A DNA stretch of 64,000 bases from Psettodes erumei (taxonomy: Eukaryota; Chordata; Actinopteri; Pleuronectiformes; Psettodidae): contig JAFBJZ010000610.1 in NCBI GenBank assembly GCA_016785225.1, forward strand, positions 372,001 through 436,000. The letters run 5' to 3'. The position numbers were made by a program, and so were the translations under genes. The number at the start of each line of letters is the position of its first letter. Position 1 is the first letter of the stretch. The notes under the pieces are model-generated. The model ran no database searches, was not told the DNA's origin, and saw nothing but the letters and a program-made list of their open reading frames with translations. Below, in pieces: positions 1-9,923 of the stretch.

Positions 1-2
1 GC

Positions 3-149
3 ACACAGGGCCAGCAGAAGAGAAAGAGATGCCAGTTGTGTCCAAGAAACAAAGATCGCAAAGCCAGTGATTGCTGTTGGAAATGTAGTACCCCTGTGTG
101 CAATGGTCACAGCTGGGAGCAAGTAGTTTGTGACAGCTGCACACAGTGA
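3..149 (+). pseudogene. piggyBac-type transposase, C-terminal zinc-ribbon end (partial)
   Basis: The window opens inside a reading frame that runs about 48 codons to a TGA at 147-149. It is cysteine-rich: C-X2-C, then C-C-W-K-C, then C-N-G-H and C-D-S-C close to the stop. This spacing matches the C-terminal zinc-ribbon of piggyBac transposases (PGBD4-like), which helps bind DNA near the element ends. The DDE catalytic core would lie to the left, outside the window, so activity cannot be judged. Downstream sequence has a GGGGTCA/TGACCCC palindrome of the kind often found near piggyBac ends. The family call is from motif spacing and memory of the family. Confidence 0.7.
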
Positions 150-425
150 GAGGACATAAGATGTTTGTGTGTGTACATATGCATGGACAGTGTTATGGTT
201 TCTGGACCTGCTGAATGTTCTCTGCTCGTCCTCCAGACATAGGACACCTGATTTGACACCTGATTGACCTGGCTGATTAATTGTTAAGTGCTAAAATGTG
301 AATGAAATGTAAAAAATGTACATGTCAAGAATGAAATTGCTCTTTTGTTTGAACAAAATATATCATCTTTAACCAAAATGAGAGAAATGTCTTTAGTTTA
401 TTGCAAAAACGCATTGACTTTAATT

Positions 426-443
426 GGGGTCATTTTTGACCCC
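426..443. repeat. GGGGTCA palindrome near a presumed piggyBac right end
   Basis: A perfect inverted repeat with 7-bp arms (GGGGTCA and TGACCCC) and a 4-bp T loop lies about 280 bp after the transposase stop. Subterminal palindromes of this type occur in piggyBac elements. The sequence CCAAGGGTAA at 481-490 could be the decayed terminus plus an altered TTAA target, but no second end is available for comparison. The rest of 150-600 is AT-rich non-coding sequence. Confidence 0.4.
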
Positions 444-600
444 ACTTGTGGAAGAGTGTAGGTATTAGTAGGTTGTGCATCCAAGGGTAAAGAAGATTTT
501 CTTGAGAACATTGAGATTGAGATCCCCAAATTTTCAAAGGGATATATCTATGTAGATTCTCAGTCATCTAGGTCATTGTCAAGGTTGAAAGAGAGAAACA

Positions 601-730
601 TTGCAGTCGCAACCAGATCTAGCTGGGCCTGAGCAAGTGTTATAATCAGATGTGGTGCATTCTCTTCTGGTGAGCAAGCAGCAGTGAAGCAGTGATTAAC
701 ATTTCATAAAGCTATGGCACGATATCTCTC
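601..730 (-). mobile_element. LTR fragment related to the solo LTR at 20686-21114
   Basis: About 110 bp here (CTAGCTGG at 619 to GCTATGGCA at 711) closely match 20951-21063 within the solo LTR described below. Shared landmarks are TCAGATGTGGTGCATTCT and GAGCAAGCAGCAG. The minus orientation is inferred from polyadenylation signals in the better copy. The flanks do not match, so this is a fragment or a diverged relative. Confidence 0.6.
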
Positions 731-1380
731 AATGGTCAAGCAACATCATATCTCTAAGAGCTCAAAGTTGGCTATTATCCCAATAGACAGTTGCATTCTC
801 AAAATGAAGGTCTACTTGTAGTTACTAGTCTGTAAGAGTAAAATGGGAGATAATGCATTTGTGAAACCTACAAATGTATGGTCACAATTGGTAAGTTGTT
901 TGAATTATTGTGTCAGCACCATCTTCACCCATCACAGTAGCACAGCAGAATAACACAGAGAGCAAGTCAGCAGACACACCTACCATCGAGCTTGCAGATC
1001 CACAATTGGCAGAGTATTGAATGCTAATGGCTAACTATGAGGCTATGGGTAAAAAATTATCTGAGTTTAAGAAAGCACCCACCCAACATGCGCCTGCTTC
1101 CATTGCCACATAACTGCCACATTTGAGAGCAGAAAGTCGAGCCAATAGCTACCCTACAACAGATTAAGCACAAATCAGACCTGATAACATGGTTTCTTTA
1201 AGAGACTTGTCATTTTTGCAGCGCAGAGAATTCAGAGTTCACGGGGGTCAGGTCGGGGACAATACAGCAGACATCAGGTATGTTAGGTATGTTAGGTCAG
1301 AGACCCCAGGGTCAAAGGTTAGGGTCAAAAGTTGAGGATCTAAAGTATGGTCTGTGATTAAAGGTTTCCATATAATTACC
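731..1380. other. No gene recognised
   Basis: No convincing coding region. A short direct repeat (GGTATGTTAGGTATGTTAGGTCAG, given here only as TATGTTAGG twice) lies near 1276-1297. This stretch may be the U3 part of the LTR-like region that follows, but no start point could be fixed. Confidence 0.3.
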
Positions 1381-1606
1381 TTATGTTAATAAACAACCTG
1401 ACTCCTCAACACCCTCACTATATAAGTGGATACTCAGAGCTGTTTCGGGAGAGATTCTCTTTGGACCGGAGTCCTCCAAGCAGTCCACGGTGCTTGTCTT
1501 GACACTGAACTTCTTGTAATAAACCTCTATATACAAGTAAGACGGTGTCAGCGGAGATTCCTTCATCATCTTCACATCATCGCAACTCAAGAACCCACAA
1601 AAATTT
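1381..1606 (+). mobile_element. Probable LTR 3' portion (promoter, poly(A) signal) of a retroelement remnant
   Basis: A TATA-like ACTATATAAG at about 1417-1426 is followed about 95 bp later by an AATAAA signal near 1518. Next come CCCACA at about 1593-1598 and the start of a TGG motif (TTTGGCGTCAATAAC) about 1606, as expected for U3-R-U5 followed by a primer-binding site. No partner LTR was found. A purine tract (CAAAAGGGGGGAG) at about 1851-1863 could be the matching polypurine tract. If so, nearly all of the internal coding region has been lost. Confidence 0.45.
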
Positions 1607-1957
1607 GGCGTCAATAACTTTGGACATGTTGTGGCCTGCGGTGCAGATTACAACTTCAGCGCACCAACTCCTCCACCAAGCTGGCAAATACGGTGAGCAT
1701 TTCTCACATTTTTGGGGACTGGTTCATTCATGGAGCTGTTGTGATTGTACTGTCTGGTCGCACCATAAAGAATTATCTGTGTGTGTGCTATGATGTGTTG
1801 ATGTTGGAGTGAGCCTCTAAATTTAGGGTTTTATTGCATTGCTGGCAATACAAAAGGGGGGAGTATCACAGAAGAATAGAAAAGAAGAGTAAAATAGAAG
1901 AATATAATAGAAAGGAACGGGAAAATATTAAGTTGAAAGTTGAAAAAAGAAGTGAAA
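1607..1957. other. Short non-coding leader and purine-rich stretch
   Basis: No protein family recognised. It contains a GTGTGTG stretch near 1780, the G-run noted for the preceding LTR-like region, and an A-rich segment (1880-1957) abutting the Gypsy A LTR. Open frames here are short and carry no known motif. Confidence 0.35.
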
Positions 1958-2398
1958 TGACACTGCAGTGTTTTTGGACCAGTAAGCGCAGGAGACCAGA
2001 GGCACTCAGTTCGAGATTTTATTGGTTACCAGCAAGGAAAATAGCGCAAGGTAAATCCCTGAAGAGTCGCACACATGGTGTAGCTGGTGCCGACTCTTCC
2101 GGGAGGTTGGCGTAGACGTAGTCGTGGTCGGGGACGTAGCAGTGATCGGGATTGTGGTCAGGAATGTAGCCGTGGTCAGGGACGTAGCAGTGGTCGGGAC
2201 CGTGGTCAGGAACATAGCCGTGATCAGGGACGTAGCAGTGGTCGGGATCGTGGTCAGGAACGTAGCCGTGGTCAGGGACGTAGCAGTGTGTCTCATCTGC
2301 TTGTTGGGGAAACCAGCCACGCCTCCTGTCAACACCTGAGAGCAAGGGAAAGAGAGGGAGAGGCAACCAGAAAGCCACGCCCATCCTGGGCCATCACA
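1958..2398 (-). repeat. Gypsy A 3' LTR with internal minisatellite
   Basis: This 441-bp LTR is shorter than its 605-bp partner at 5945-6549. It lacks roughly 150 bp that in the partner include the promoter-proximal segment between the minisatellite and GTGTGTCTCATCTGC. It carries degenerate ~21/42-bp repeats built on GGTCAGGGACGTAGC and GGTCGGGATCGTGGTCAGG (about 2105-2290). The repeats keep several frames open by chance. Confidence 0.85.
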
Positions 2399-2409
2399 GT
2401 ACCCCCCCC

Positions 2410-5400
2410 TCAATGGACGCCCCCTGGCGGCCTACCGGGCTTGTCCGGGAACTCCCGGTAGAAGTCCGTGAGCAGCTCCGGGTCCAGGATGAGGCTCTTG
2501 CTGACCCAAGACCTCTCTTCTGGACCATACCCCTCCCAGTCCACAAGGTACTCGAAACCACGGCCCCGCCTGCGTACATCCAACAGGCGGCGGACTGTAA
2601 ATGCAGGGTGGCCGTCGATGAGCTGGGGGGGTGGAGGGGGTTCGGCTGGTGGGCTTAAAGGGCTCCTTACAACCGGCTTTAGCAGAGACACATGGAAAGT
2701 CCGGTAGACTTTTAAAGCGGAAGGGAGCTTTAGCTTCACAGCAGTGGGGTTGATGATGTGTTCAATTGGGTAGGGGCCAATATATCTGGGGGTGAGTTTG
2801 CGTGACTCAGTCTGAAGTGGCAGGTCACGTGACGGGAGCCAAACCTCTTGCCCGACCTGGTATTCCGGAGCTGGGGTCCGATGTTGGTCCGCCAGCCGTT
2901 GGTTTCGGGTCTCCGTTCTCAACAAGGCTGCTCGGGCTTCTCGCCAGACTCAGTGGGCACGACGTAGATGAGCTTGTACTGATGGGACCGCCACTTCGGC
3001 TTCCTGGCTTGGGAATAAGGGTGGTTGGTACCCCTGAGAGACCATGAAAGGGGACATTCCTGTGGCGGAGGTGACCAGGGAGTTGTGGGCGTATTCGACC
3101 CAAGGCAGGTGCATAGACCAGGAGGCTGGCAGGCGAAAAGCCACACATCGTAGGGCTGCCCCCAAGCCTTGGTTGGCCCGCTCCGTCTGGCCGTTGGTTT
3201 GAGGGTGGTAGCCAGAGGAGAGGCTGGCCAAAGCCCCCAGAGCTTGACAGAAAGCCTTCCAGACTTGGGACGCGAACTGGGGACCCCGGTGAGAGACGAT
3301 ATCCTGGGGGATACCATGGAGGCGAAAAAGATGCAATACAAGAAGGTTAGCCGTTTCTAATGCTGAGGGAAGCTTAGGAAGGGGTACAAAGTGGACAGAC
3401 TTGGAAAAGCGATCGACGAGAGTCAGAATGACCGTATTTCCCTCCGATTGGGGCAAACCCGTAACGAAGTCCACCGCAACGTGTGACCAAGGACGATGAG
3501 GTATGGTCAAGGGACGGAGGAAACCAGCTGAAGCACGGTGGGATGACTTGCTTCGGGTGCAGACGGAGCAGGCTGAGACGAACTCCCTGGTGTCATCTGA
3601 CATGGACGGCCACCAGAATCTCTGCCGAAGCAGAGCTAGGGTCCGGTGGTACCCTGGATGGCAGGCCACCTTGGATGAATGACCCCACTGGAGAACTGAT
3701 AACCTAACAGCAGGAGAAACAAAGAGCCGGTCTCCCGGGAACTGCTCGGGCACCGCATGCCCTTGGAGGGCGTCTTGAACCTTTTGTTCGATTTCCCACC
3801 TGGCCACTCCACGCAGGAGGATGGGACGATTGTCTCCACGGGGTTCTCCTCAGCTGGGGACGAAAACTGGCGCGACAGAGCATCAGGCTTAGTGTTTCGG
3901 GAACCCGGGCGGTAAGTCAGGGTGTAATTAAACCTACCCAAGAAAAGTGCCCACCATGCCTGGCGAGGGTTTAGCCTGCAAGCCGAGCGTAGGTATGCCA
4001 GGTTTTTGTGGTCGGTCCATACAATTAATGGGTGTTCCGCACCCTCAAGCCAGTGTCTCCATTCTTGCAGGGCCACCACCACTGCAAGGAGCTCCCGGTT
4101 TCCCACATCATAGTTCTGTTCAGCTGGGGAGAGGCGTCTGGAGAAGTAGGCACAGGGATGGAGCTTCCGGTTGCTTGGAGATCGCTGGGAGAGGACAGCT
4201 CCCACTCCTGAGTCAGAGGCATCGACCTCCACTATGAACTGCAGCTTTGGATCTGGATGAACTAGAACAGGGGCTCTAGAGAATTTCTCTTTCAGATTGT
4301 CAAATGCTGCCTGGGCTGCTGAGGACCATTCATACGCCATCTTTGGTGATGTTAGACGGTTGTTAATGGGGCTGTCAACCTGCTATAGTTCTTAATAAAG
4401 CGTCTGTAAAAGTTGGCAAACCCCAGGAACCTCTGAAGGTGTTTGCGTGTGGTCGGGACTGGCCACTCTAGTACCGCGTTAATCTTTGTTGGGTCAGGTC
4501 TTAATTGTCCCTGTTCAATAATGAACCCTAGGAAAGACACCGCCGGGACGCTGAATTCACACTTCTCGGCTTTTACGTAAAGCTTGTTCTCCAACAATCT
4601 CTGTAAAACTGTCCTGACATGCGATATATGCTCCTCGACACTCTTTGAAAAAATTAAGATGTCATCCAGGTACACAAAAAACGAATCTATTCAGCATATT
4701 GCGGAGAACGTCATTGACCAAAGCCTGGAAAACTGCCGGTGCGTTTGTTAGACCAAAAGGCATTAACTGATATTCAAAGTGCCCCAGGTGAGTATTAAAT
4801 CCAGTTTTCCACTCATCGCCTTCCCTAATTCTCACCAAGTGATATGCATTTCTTAAGTCTAGCTTAGTGAAAATCATAGAGTCATGGAGGGGGGCGAAAG
4901 CCGAGTCAATCAGAGGTAGGGGGTATTTGTTCTTTATTGTGGCCTCATTCAGGCCGGTGTAATCTATACATGGGCGCAAGGACCCGTCCTTCTTCTCCAC
5001 GAAGAAGGCACCAGCCCCCAGTGGAGATGATGAGGGCCTGATGAGGCCCGCAGCCAGGGAGTCCTGAATGTAGGCCTCCATAGATTTTTTTTCCGGCTTG
5101 GAGAGTTTGTAGAGCTTCCTTGTTGGGAGCGAAGCCCCTGGGAGCAGGTCAATTGCACAGTCATATGGTCTGTGGGGTGGTAGGGAGAGGGCCTGGTCTT
5201 TGCTAAAGACTAACTTTAGGTCATGGTATTCACTGGGAATGCCTGTTAGATCAATGTCCTCTGGAGGGCTCGGAGGGGACGGAGGACTAGGAGGAATAGC
5301 GGAACGGAGGCAATTAGCATGGCAAAAGAGGCTCCAGCTAGTTATGGAGCCAGCGCACCAATCAATTTGTGGATTATGTTTCTTCAGCCAGGGTAACCCT

Positions 5401-5675
5401 ACCACGATGCGGGAAGAGGGCAAGGGAATCACGTACAGTTCTATGTGCTCATGATGGTTACCAGAGATCGTGAGGGAAATGGCTTTGGTGCAGAGGATTA
5501 CCCTGGCTAAATGCTGGCCGTCTAACGCCAACACCTTTTTTGGGCTCGCGAGGGTTATCGTGGGAATGTTTGCTTGGCAGACCAGTTCCTCATCAATAAA
5601 ATTGTCATCGGCCCCCGAGTCTACCAGCACCTGGACGGATAGGTCCGCATCTTGCCAGCGCAACATGCCTTCCAC
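2410..5675 (-). pseudogene. Gypsy A pol: protease, RT, RNase H, integrase, chromodomain (broken)
   Basis: Five overlapping minus-strand frames, read from high to low coordinates, make one broken polyprotein. The protease has the DSGADDNF active-site motif near the start (about 5620). RT follows to about 4350, with a frameshift right at the YLDD catalytic box (about 4665). RNase H (4340-3850) keeps the VDASDSG and WTDHKN motifs. Integrase (3807-2950) has the H/H/C/C finger and DDE core, but the second catalytic Asp is His (VSHRGPQF, about 3297). A C-terminal chromodomain (EYLVDWEGYGPEERSW, about 2490-2540) ends the frame at 2410. Further frameshifts lie near 4345, 3790 and 2940. The enzymes would make and insert cDNA; this copy cannot. 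Confidence 0.9.
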
Positions 5676-5820
5676 CTGGAATCTCTTACCTTCCAGGGAG
5701 AACGAGGACTGGGCAGACCGGCTCTCTCGTGAGGCTTCGCTGGTTGGAGGTCGACAGGCAGGTGAGTTGTGAGGAGACGTGACCCATTTGTCCGTCGAGC
5801 CGGGTCACGCTGGAGGCCAG

Positions 5821-5928
5821 TTATTGTAATGTCTCTAGAGCTCTTGTCAGGGCTGATTCATGCTGGCCGAGGAGTGCGCCTTGTGCGGCCAAGGTGTGCT
5901 GGAGGCGCTCGGTCTCCGCCTGGTCCAT
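5821..5928 (-). pseudogene. Gypsy A gag remnant (N-terminal ~36 codons)
   Basis: An ATG at 5928-5926 lies 17 bp inside the 5' LTR and opens a 36-codon frame, starting MDQAETERLQHTLAAQG, to a TAA at 5821-5823. Related sequence continues on the minus strand to about 5740. It then jumps straight to the linker before the protease, so the capsid region and zinc knuckle are missing. Element B keeps those parts, which shows what was lost: roughly 1 kb. Confidence 0.65.
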
Positions 5929-5944
5929 TTTGGCCAGATGATTC

Positions 5945-6549
5945 TGACACGGCGGTGTTTTTGGACCAGAAAGCGCAGGAGACCAGAGGCACTCAGTTCG
6001 AGATTTTATTGGTTACCAGCAAGGAAAACAGCGCAAGGTAAATCCCTGAAGAGTCGCACATTGGGTGTAGCTGGTGCTGACTCTTCCGGGAGGTTGACGT
6101 AGATGTAGTCATGGTCGGGGACATAGCAGGGGTCGGGATCGCGGTCAGGAACGTAGCCGTGGTCAGGGATGTAGCAGTGGTCGGGATCGTGGTCAGGAAC
6201 GAAGCCGTGGTCAGGGACGTGGCAGTGGTCGGGATCGTGGTCAGGAACGTAGTCGTGGTCAGGGACGTAGCAGTGGTCGGGATCGTGGTCAGGGACATAG
6301 CAGAGGTCGGGATCGTGGTCAGGAACGTGGTCGTGGCAAAGAACGCTGGATGTCGCAATGCAATCATCTGGCAACTGTGTAACTGGAGAGCTGGGCTTTT
6401 GTAGGGAGGTGTGCTGATTCGCAGATGAGCGTCAGGTGTGTCTCATCTGCTTGTTGGGGAAACCAGCCACGCCTCCTGTCAACACCTGAGAGCAAGGGAA
6501 AAGAGAGGGAGAGGCAACCAGAAAGCCACGCCCATCCTGGGCCATCACA
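5945..6549 (-). repeat. Gypsy A 5' LTR with internal minisatellite
   Basis: A 605-bp LTR read on the minus strand. Relative to transcription it has the TGTGATGGCC start at 6549, a promoter-like segment (CTACAAAAGCCCAGCTC around 6390-6405), the ~21/42-bp minisatellite at about 6100-6335, and an AATAAAA-type poly(A) signal (the complement of TTTTATTGG at 6003). It ends in GTGTCA at 5945-5950. It is more complete than the 3' LTR. Confidence 0.85.
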
Positions 6550-7120
6550 GTCCCAGCGATCACCAGTCGACCACAAGCTCCACCCCTGCGCCTTCTACTC
6601 CAGACGCCACTCCCCGGCCGGTCAAAGGCAGTCGTGGTGGCTTTGCAGGAGTGGAGACACTAGCTCCAAGGTGCAGAACACCCTTTTATTGTCTGGACTG
6701 ATCACAAAAATCTGGAATATTTACGATCTGCTCATTGGCTAAATTCCCGTCAGGCATGGAGGGCCCTCTTCCTGGGGAGGTTAAATTTCACCCTTACCTA
6801 CTGTCCGGGGTCGCGAAACACGAAGCCTGATGCCATGTCCCGCCAGTTCTCATCTACAGGTGAGGAGGCCCCTGTGGAGACCATCGTCCCATCCTCCTGT
6901 GTGGTTGGGGTGGCCAGGTGGGAGATCGAGCAGAAAGTCCAAGATTCCCTCCAGGGGCAAACCGTGCCCAAGGACTGTCCTTGAGGTCGGTTCTTTGTTC
7001 CCGCCGCAGTGAGGTAATCCGTTCTCCAGTGGTGCCATGAGTCCAAGCTGGCCCTACATCCCGGGTACCACAGGACCCTGGTGCTGCTGCAGCAGAGATT
7101 CTGGTGGCCTTCCATGTCTG
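6550..7120 (+). pseudogene. Gypsy pol fragment C: RNase H to integrase N-terminus
   Basis: Plus-strand sequence related to elements A and B. It starts in RNase H (SPVDHKLHPCAF) and runs through the connection domain (TLTYCPGSRNTKPDA, near 6795). It ends in the integrase zinc-finger region at RFWWPSMS (about 7097-7120). Several frameshifts and stops are present. The left edge is the outer end of the Gypsy A 5' LTR; the right edge switches within a few bases to LINE sequence. It has no LTRs of its own. Confidence 0.8.
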
Positions 7121-7468
7121 CCACCAGACTCAGGAACAGTTTCATTCCAAAGGCCATAAGACTGTTGAACTCCTGAGCTGGCATTTGTCACCTTATTATT
7201 TATTACATTTTATATACACTTTAAACTCCATCTGCACTATAGTCACTAAAGTCAATCTGCTACTTATGTTTATATGTCTGCTACTGATGTTTATTTGTTT
7301 ATTTGCACTACTGTGTTTATTCTGCATTTTACTCTTTCCTTTCTTTTAATCTTCTTTTCTTTTGTATTGCAGTGCTGAAGGAGCCTGAGACCCAAGAATT
7401 TCATTGCCAATGACTACTCCTGTAATTATTGTGCACATGACAATAAAGAACCTTGAACCTTGAACCTG
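7121..7468 (+). mobile_element. LINE 3' end (L2/Rex-type), 5'-truncated
   Basis: The frame TRLRNSFIPKAIRLLNS followed by TGA at 7174-7176 is the conserved C-terminus of ORF2 in CR1/L2/Rex-group LINEs. An AT-rich 3' UTR follows, then GACAATAAAGAACCTTGAACCTTGAACC at the end: a short tandem CTTGAAC tail typical of these elements in place of poly(A). Only the last ~17 codons of ORF2 remain. Clade assignment within the group is uncertain. Confidence 0.75.
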
Positions 7469-7907
7469 TAAATGAACAAGGCGCCGGTTATGGTGGGGAC
7501 TTGTTCCTGGCTTTTCCTCCACCTCACAACACCTTCAACGCGACACCTTCTCCCTCTGGCTCCCTTGGATCTCTGTTCTGCACTTATATACTGATCCCAA
7601 TGATCCACCACATTGCACATTTAACTGAGCTTTATAGTGACGAAAATTACAATGGTCTGTGACAGACAGACAGACAGCTCTGTACAGCAATGTCTTCAGA
7701 CTGGGGAATCTCCTGTCATTGAAGTGCGTGATATCTATGTGCCTGGAAGGTGTCGCTGCTGCAGTCTCTTTACCAACCTCTGTGGAGACACTATGTGCCT
7801 TGCCTTGGCTTGATACATTTGCCCCTCATATTACTCTGAAGAAAGCTAATGGAGGAGAGGCTAAAACCCTAGGGCCCCATGGTGAAGCACTCTTTGACGG
7901 CATGTGA
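7469..7907. other. Unassigned sequence between the LINE tail and the retroviral pol
   Basis: No domain recognised. An open frame at 7659-7907 encodes 82 residues with no motif I know. By position it could be the diverged 5' part of the retroviral pol or protease, but nothing in the sequence proves that. No LTR matching 12003-12502 was found here, so the provirus has lost its 5' end. Confidence 0.3.
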
Positions 7908-9850
7908 TTGGACACCCACCCAGAACAATCATCTTCAATATTCACCATCTACACAGACCCACATACCATATTGCACCCAGGAAAACGCTACTTGTCTCAG
8001 ACACACGGTAGAGAAAATACTGATCATCCACATGTACAGGCGCCAAATGTTGTTCCTATCTATAGAACTCAATACCCACTTAGGGCTGATCAAACTTTGG
8101 GTATTAAAAACACAGTCTTGAGGCTTTTACAATCTGGTGTTCTTATACCTACCACCTATGCATGGAATACCCCCATTAATCCTGTTCCAAAACCTGGCAA
8201 ATCTGATTATTGTATGGTGCATGATCTCTATGAACAAAGTTGTTGTGCCTACCAATTATGACATGCCGAACCCCTATACTATGCTGAACACCATTTCACC
8301 AGACCAACACTGTTTCTCTCTGTATTGACTTGGCTAATGCATTCTTCTGTGTGCCCCTGCATCAGGATTCTCAACAGATGTTTGCTTTCTCATATGATGG
8401 CACTCAGTACACATCCATCCAGCCTCCCTCAAGGCTTCATTGATTCACCCTCGATCTTGAATCACATTCTTAAACCACAGCTCCAATCCTTGATGCTGCC
8501 ACACGGTGTCACACTTCTCCAGTATGTGGATGATATTCTCTTGGCAGCTCCTGACATGGATTCTATCATGGTTGCTACTGAAATGGTATTGTGTCATCTT
8601 GCGGTCTGTTGGCTTAAAGTTTCAAAGTCCGAACTACAAGTTGGGAGGCCTAAGGTGACTTTCTTGGGCTGGGACATCTGGTCCTCTGGCTTGCATATGA
8701 CCAATGCACATAAGACATATATCTTGAGTCACTTAAAATCAACCACTGTAAAGTCCAGGACACATTTTTAGGGGATAGTCACCTTCAGTAAAAATGTAGT
8801 ACCCAATTTCTCAGGTTTGGTAGAACCATTGCGAGCACTGATCACACAGTCAGGATACAAAAACTACAATTCTCTGCTGCAGACAAAGCATTTGTTGATG
8901 TAAAAACTGCTTTATCTACAGCATGTTCTCTTCATGCTCCAAACTACTCAGAGCCATTTCACCTGAGTATTAGTTAAAACAATAGTTTTGTGAATGATGT
9001 TCTTTTTCAAAAGGGGGAGAGTAAGAGTACAGCAGACAGAAAAGTGTTAATGTACTATAGCTCTAAATTGGATAATGTTGAACTTGGACATCCCACCTGT
9101 GTTAGGCATGTCTCAGCTATAGGAAAAGCAGTTCAAAAGACTTCCCACATCACAATGAGCAACCAAACCACTGTACATACCATTCATGGAGTGAGTGCCT
9201 TTCTTGAAATATTGGGATACAATGTGTATGAACAAATGTCTCAGAAGACACCTGATAATAAGCCAAATAGGGACCTGTGTACAAAGCAACAAAGAGTTGC
9301 AAGAAGCAGCTGCTCCACCTGAAAAACAGGCGTGGAGAGAAAAAGGAGCCACAAAAGATGATAAAGGGCTCTGGAGAAATCATGAGGGCAAGATAGTAGC
9401 TCGGACTAGTAAGTTTGCTATGCCAAGAAGCACACAGTTGAGGTCACTGTGCTAGCCCAAAAGTAAGCTCTCATTTCGCAACATTGGTGCCACCCACACC
9501 TTAAAGATATTACCAAATATTTTTATACAGTCATGCGAGATCTGCAGTCAGTTTAATCCTATATTGTCACTCAAAGCAGGACTAGGATGTTTCCCAGTTC
9601 CTGATGCCACATTGAAGGAGATAGTGATTGATTTTACTGGCATGGTAGCAGATCACAGAGGTGAAAAGAATAAAAGCTATCTTCGAGTCTGTGTAGATCC
9701 ATTTTCAAGATGGGTGGAAGACACACTGCAGTCATTAAATGGCCAACAAGGAACATCATTCCCAGATTTGGAGTACCAGATGTAATAGGATCTGACAATG
9801 GCTCATTTCTCAACTCATTTCTCCAATGTGGAGTTGGGAGAAGTATAAAG
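7908..9850 (+). pseudogene. Endogenous retrovirus pol: RT, RNase H, integrase (broken)
   Basis: The RT palm/fingers start is visible at about 8063-8230 (NTPINPVPKPGKSDY). The catalytic region is at 8430-8700, with LPQGF, the box LLQYVDDILLA (YVDD, about 8518-8550) and FLGW. RNase H (8760-9200) is badly decayed. Integrase shows HWCHPHLKDIT and CEIC of the zinc finger (about 9486-9550), then a core with VIDFTG (about 9626) and GSDNG (about 9790). The reading frame breaks several times. These enzymes would copy and integrate viral RNA; no intact domain remains. Confidence 0.8.
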
Positions 9851-9923
9851 GATGTTTAGGATGACCCTACAGTGAAAACATTGACTGAGACTGGGACTGA
9901 CTTAAGAACTTCATTGACTCACA

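Larger units (their letters stand above)
1958..6549 (-). mobile_element. Ty3/Gypsy chromovirus, element A (degenerate, two LTRs)
   Basis: An LTR retrotransposon on the minus strand. The 5' LTR is 5945-6549, the 3' LTR 1958-2398, and a C-rich (minus-strand G-rich) polypurine tract lies at 2399-2411. Both LTR copies begin TGTGATGGCC on the minus strand and end in GTGTCA. Pol order is protease, RT, RNase H, integrase and chromodomain, which is Ty3/Gypsy order, and the C-terminal chromodomain places it with chromoviruses. The gag gene is nearly absent. No matching target-site duplication was seen: the low flank is TGAAA and the high flank GTCCC. The high flank enters another Gypsy fragment directly. 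Confidence 0.88.

Noticed and set aside
2006..2461. Long open frames on both strands through the LTR repeat
   Set aside because: They are produced by the 21/42-bp minisatellite inside a Gypsy LTR; several frames on both strands are open at once, which argues against a real gene.
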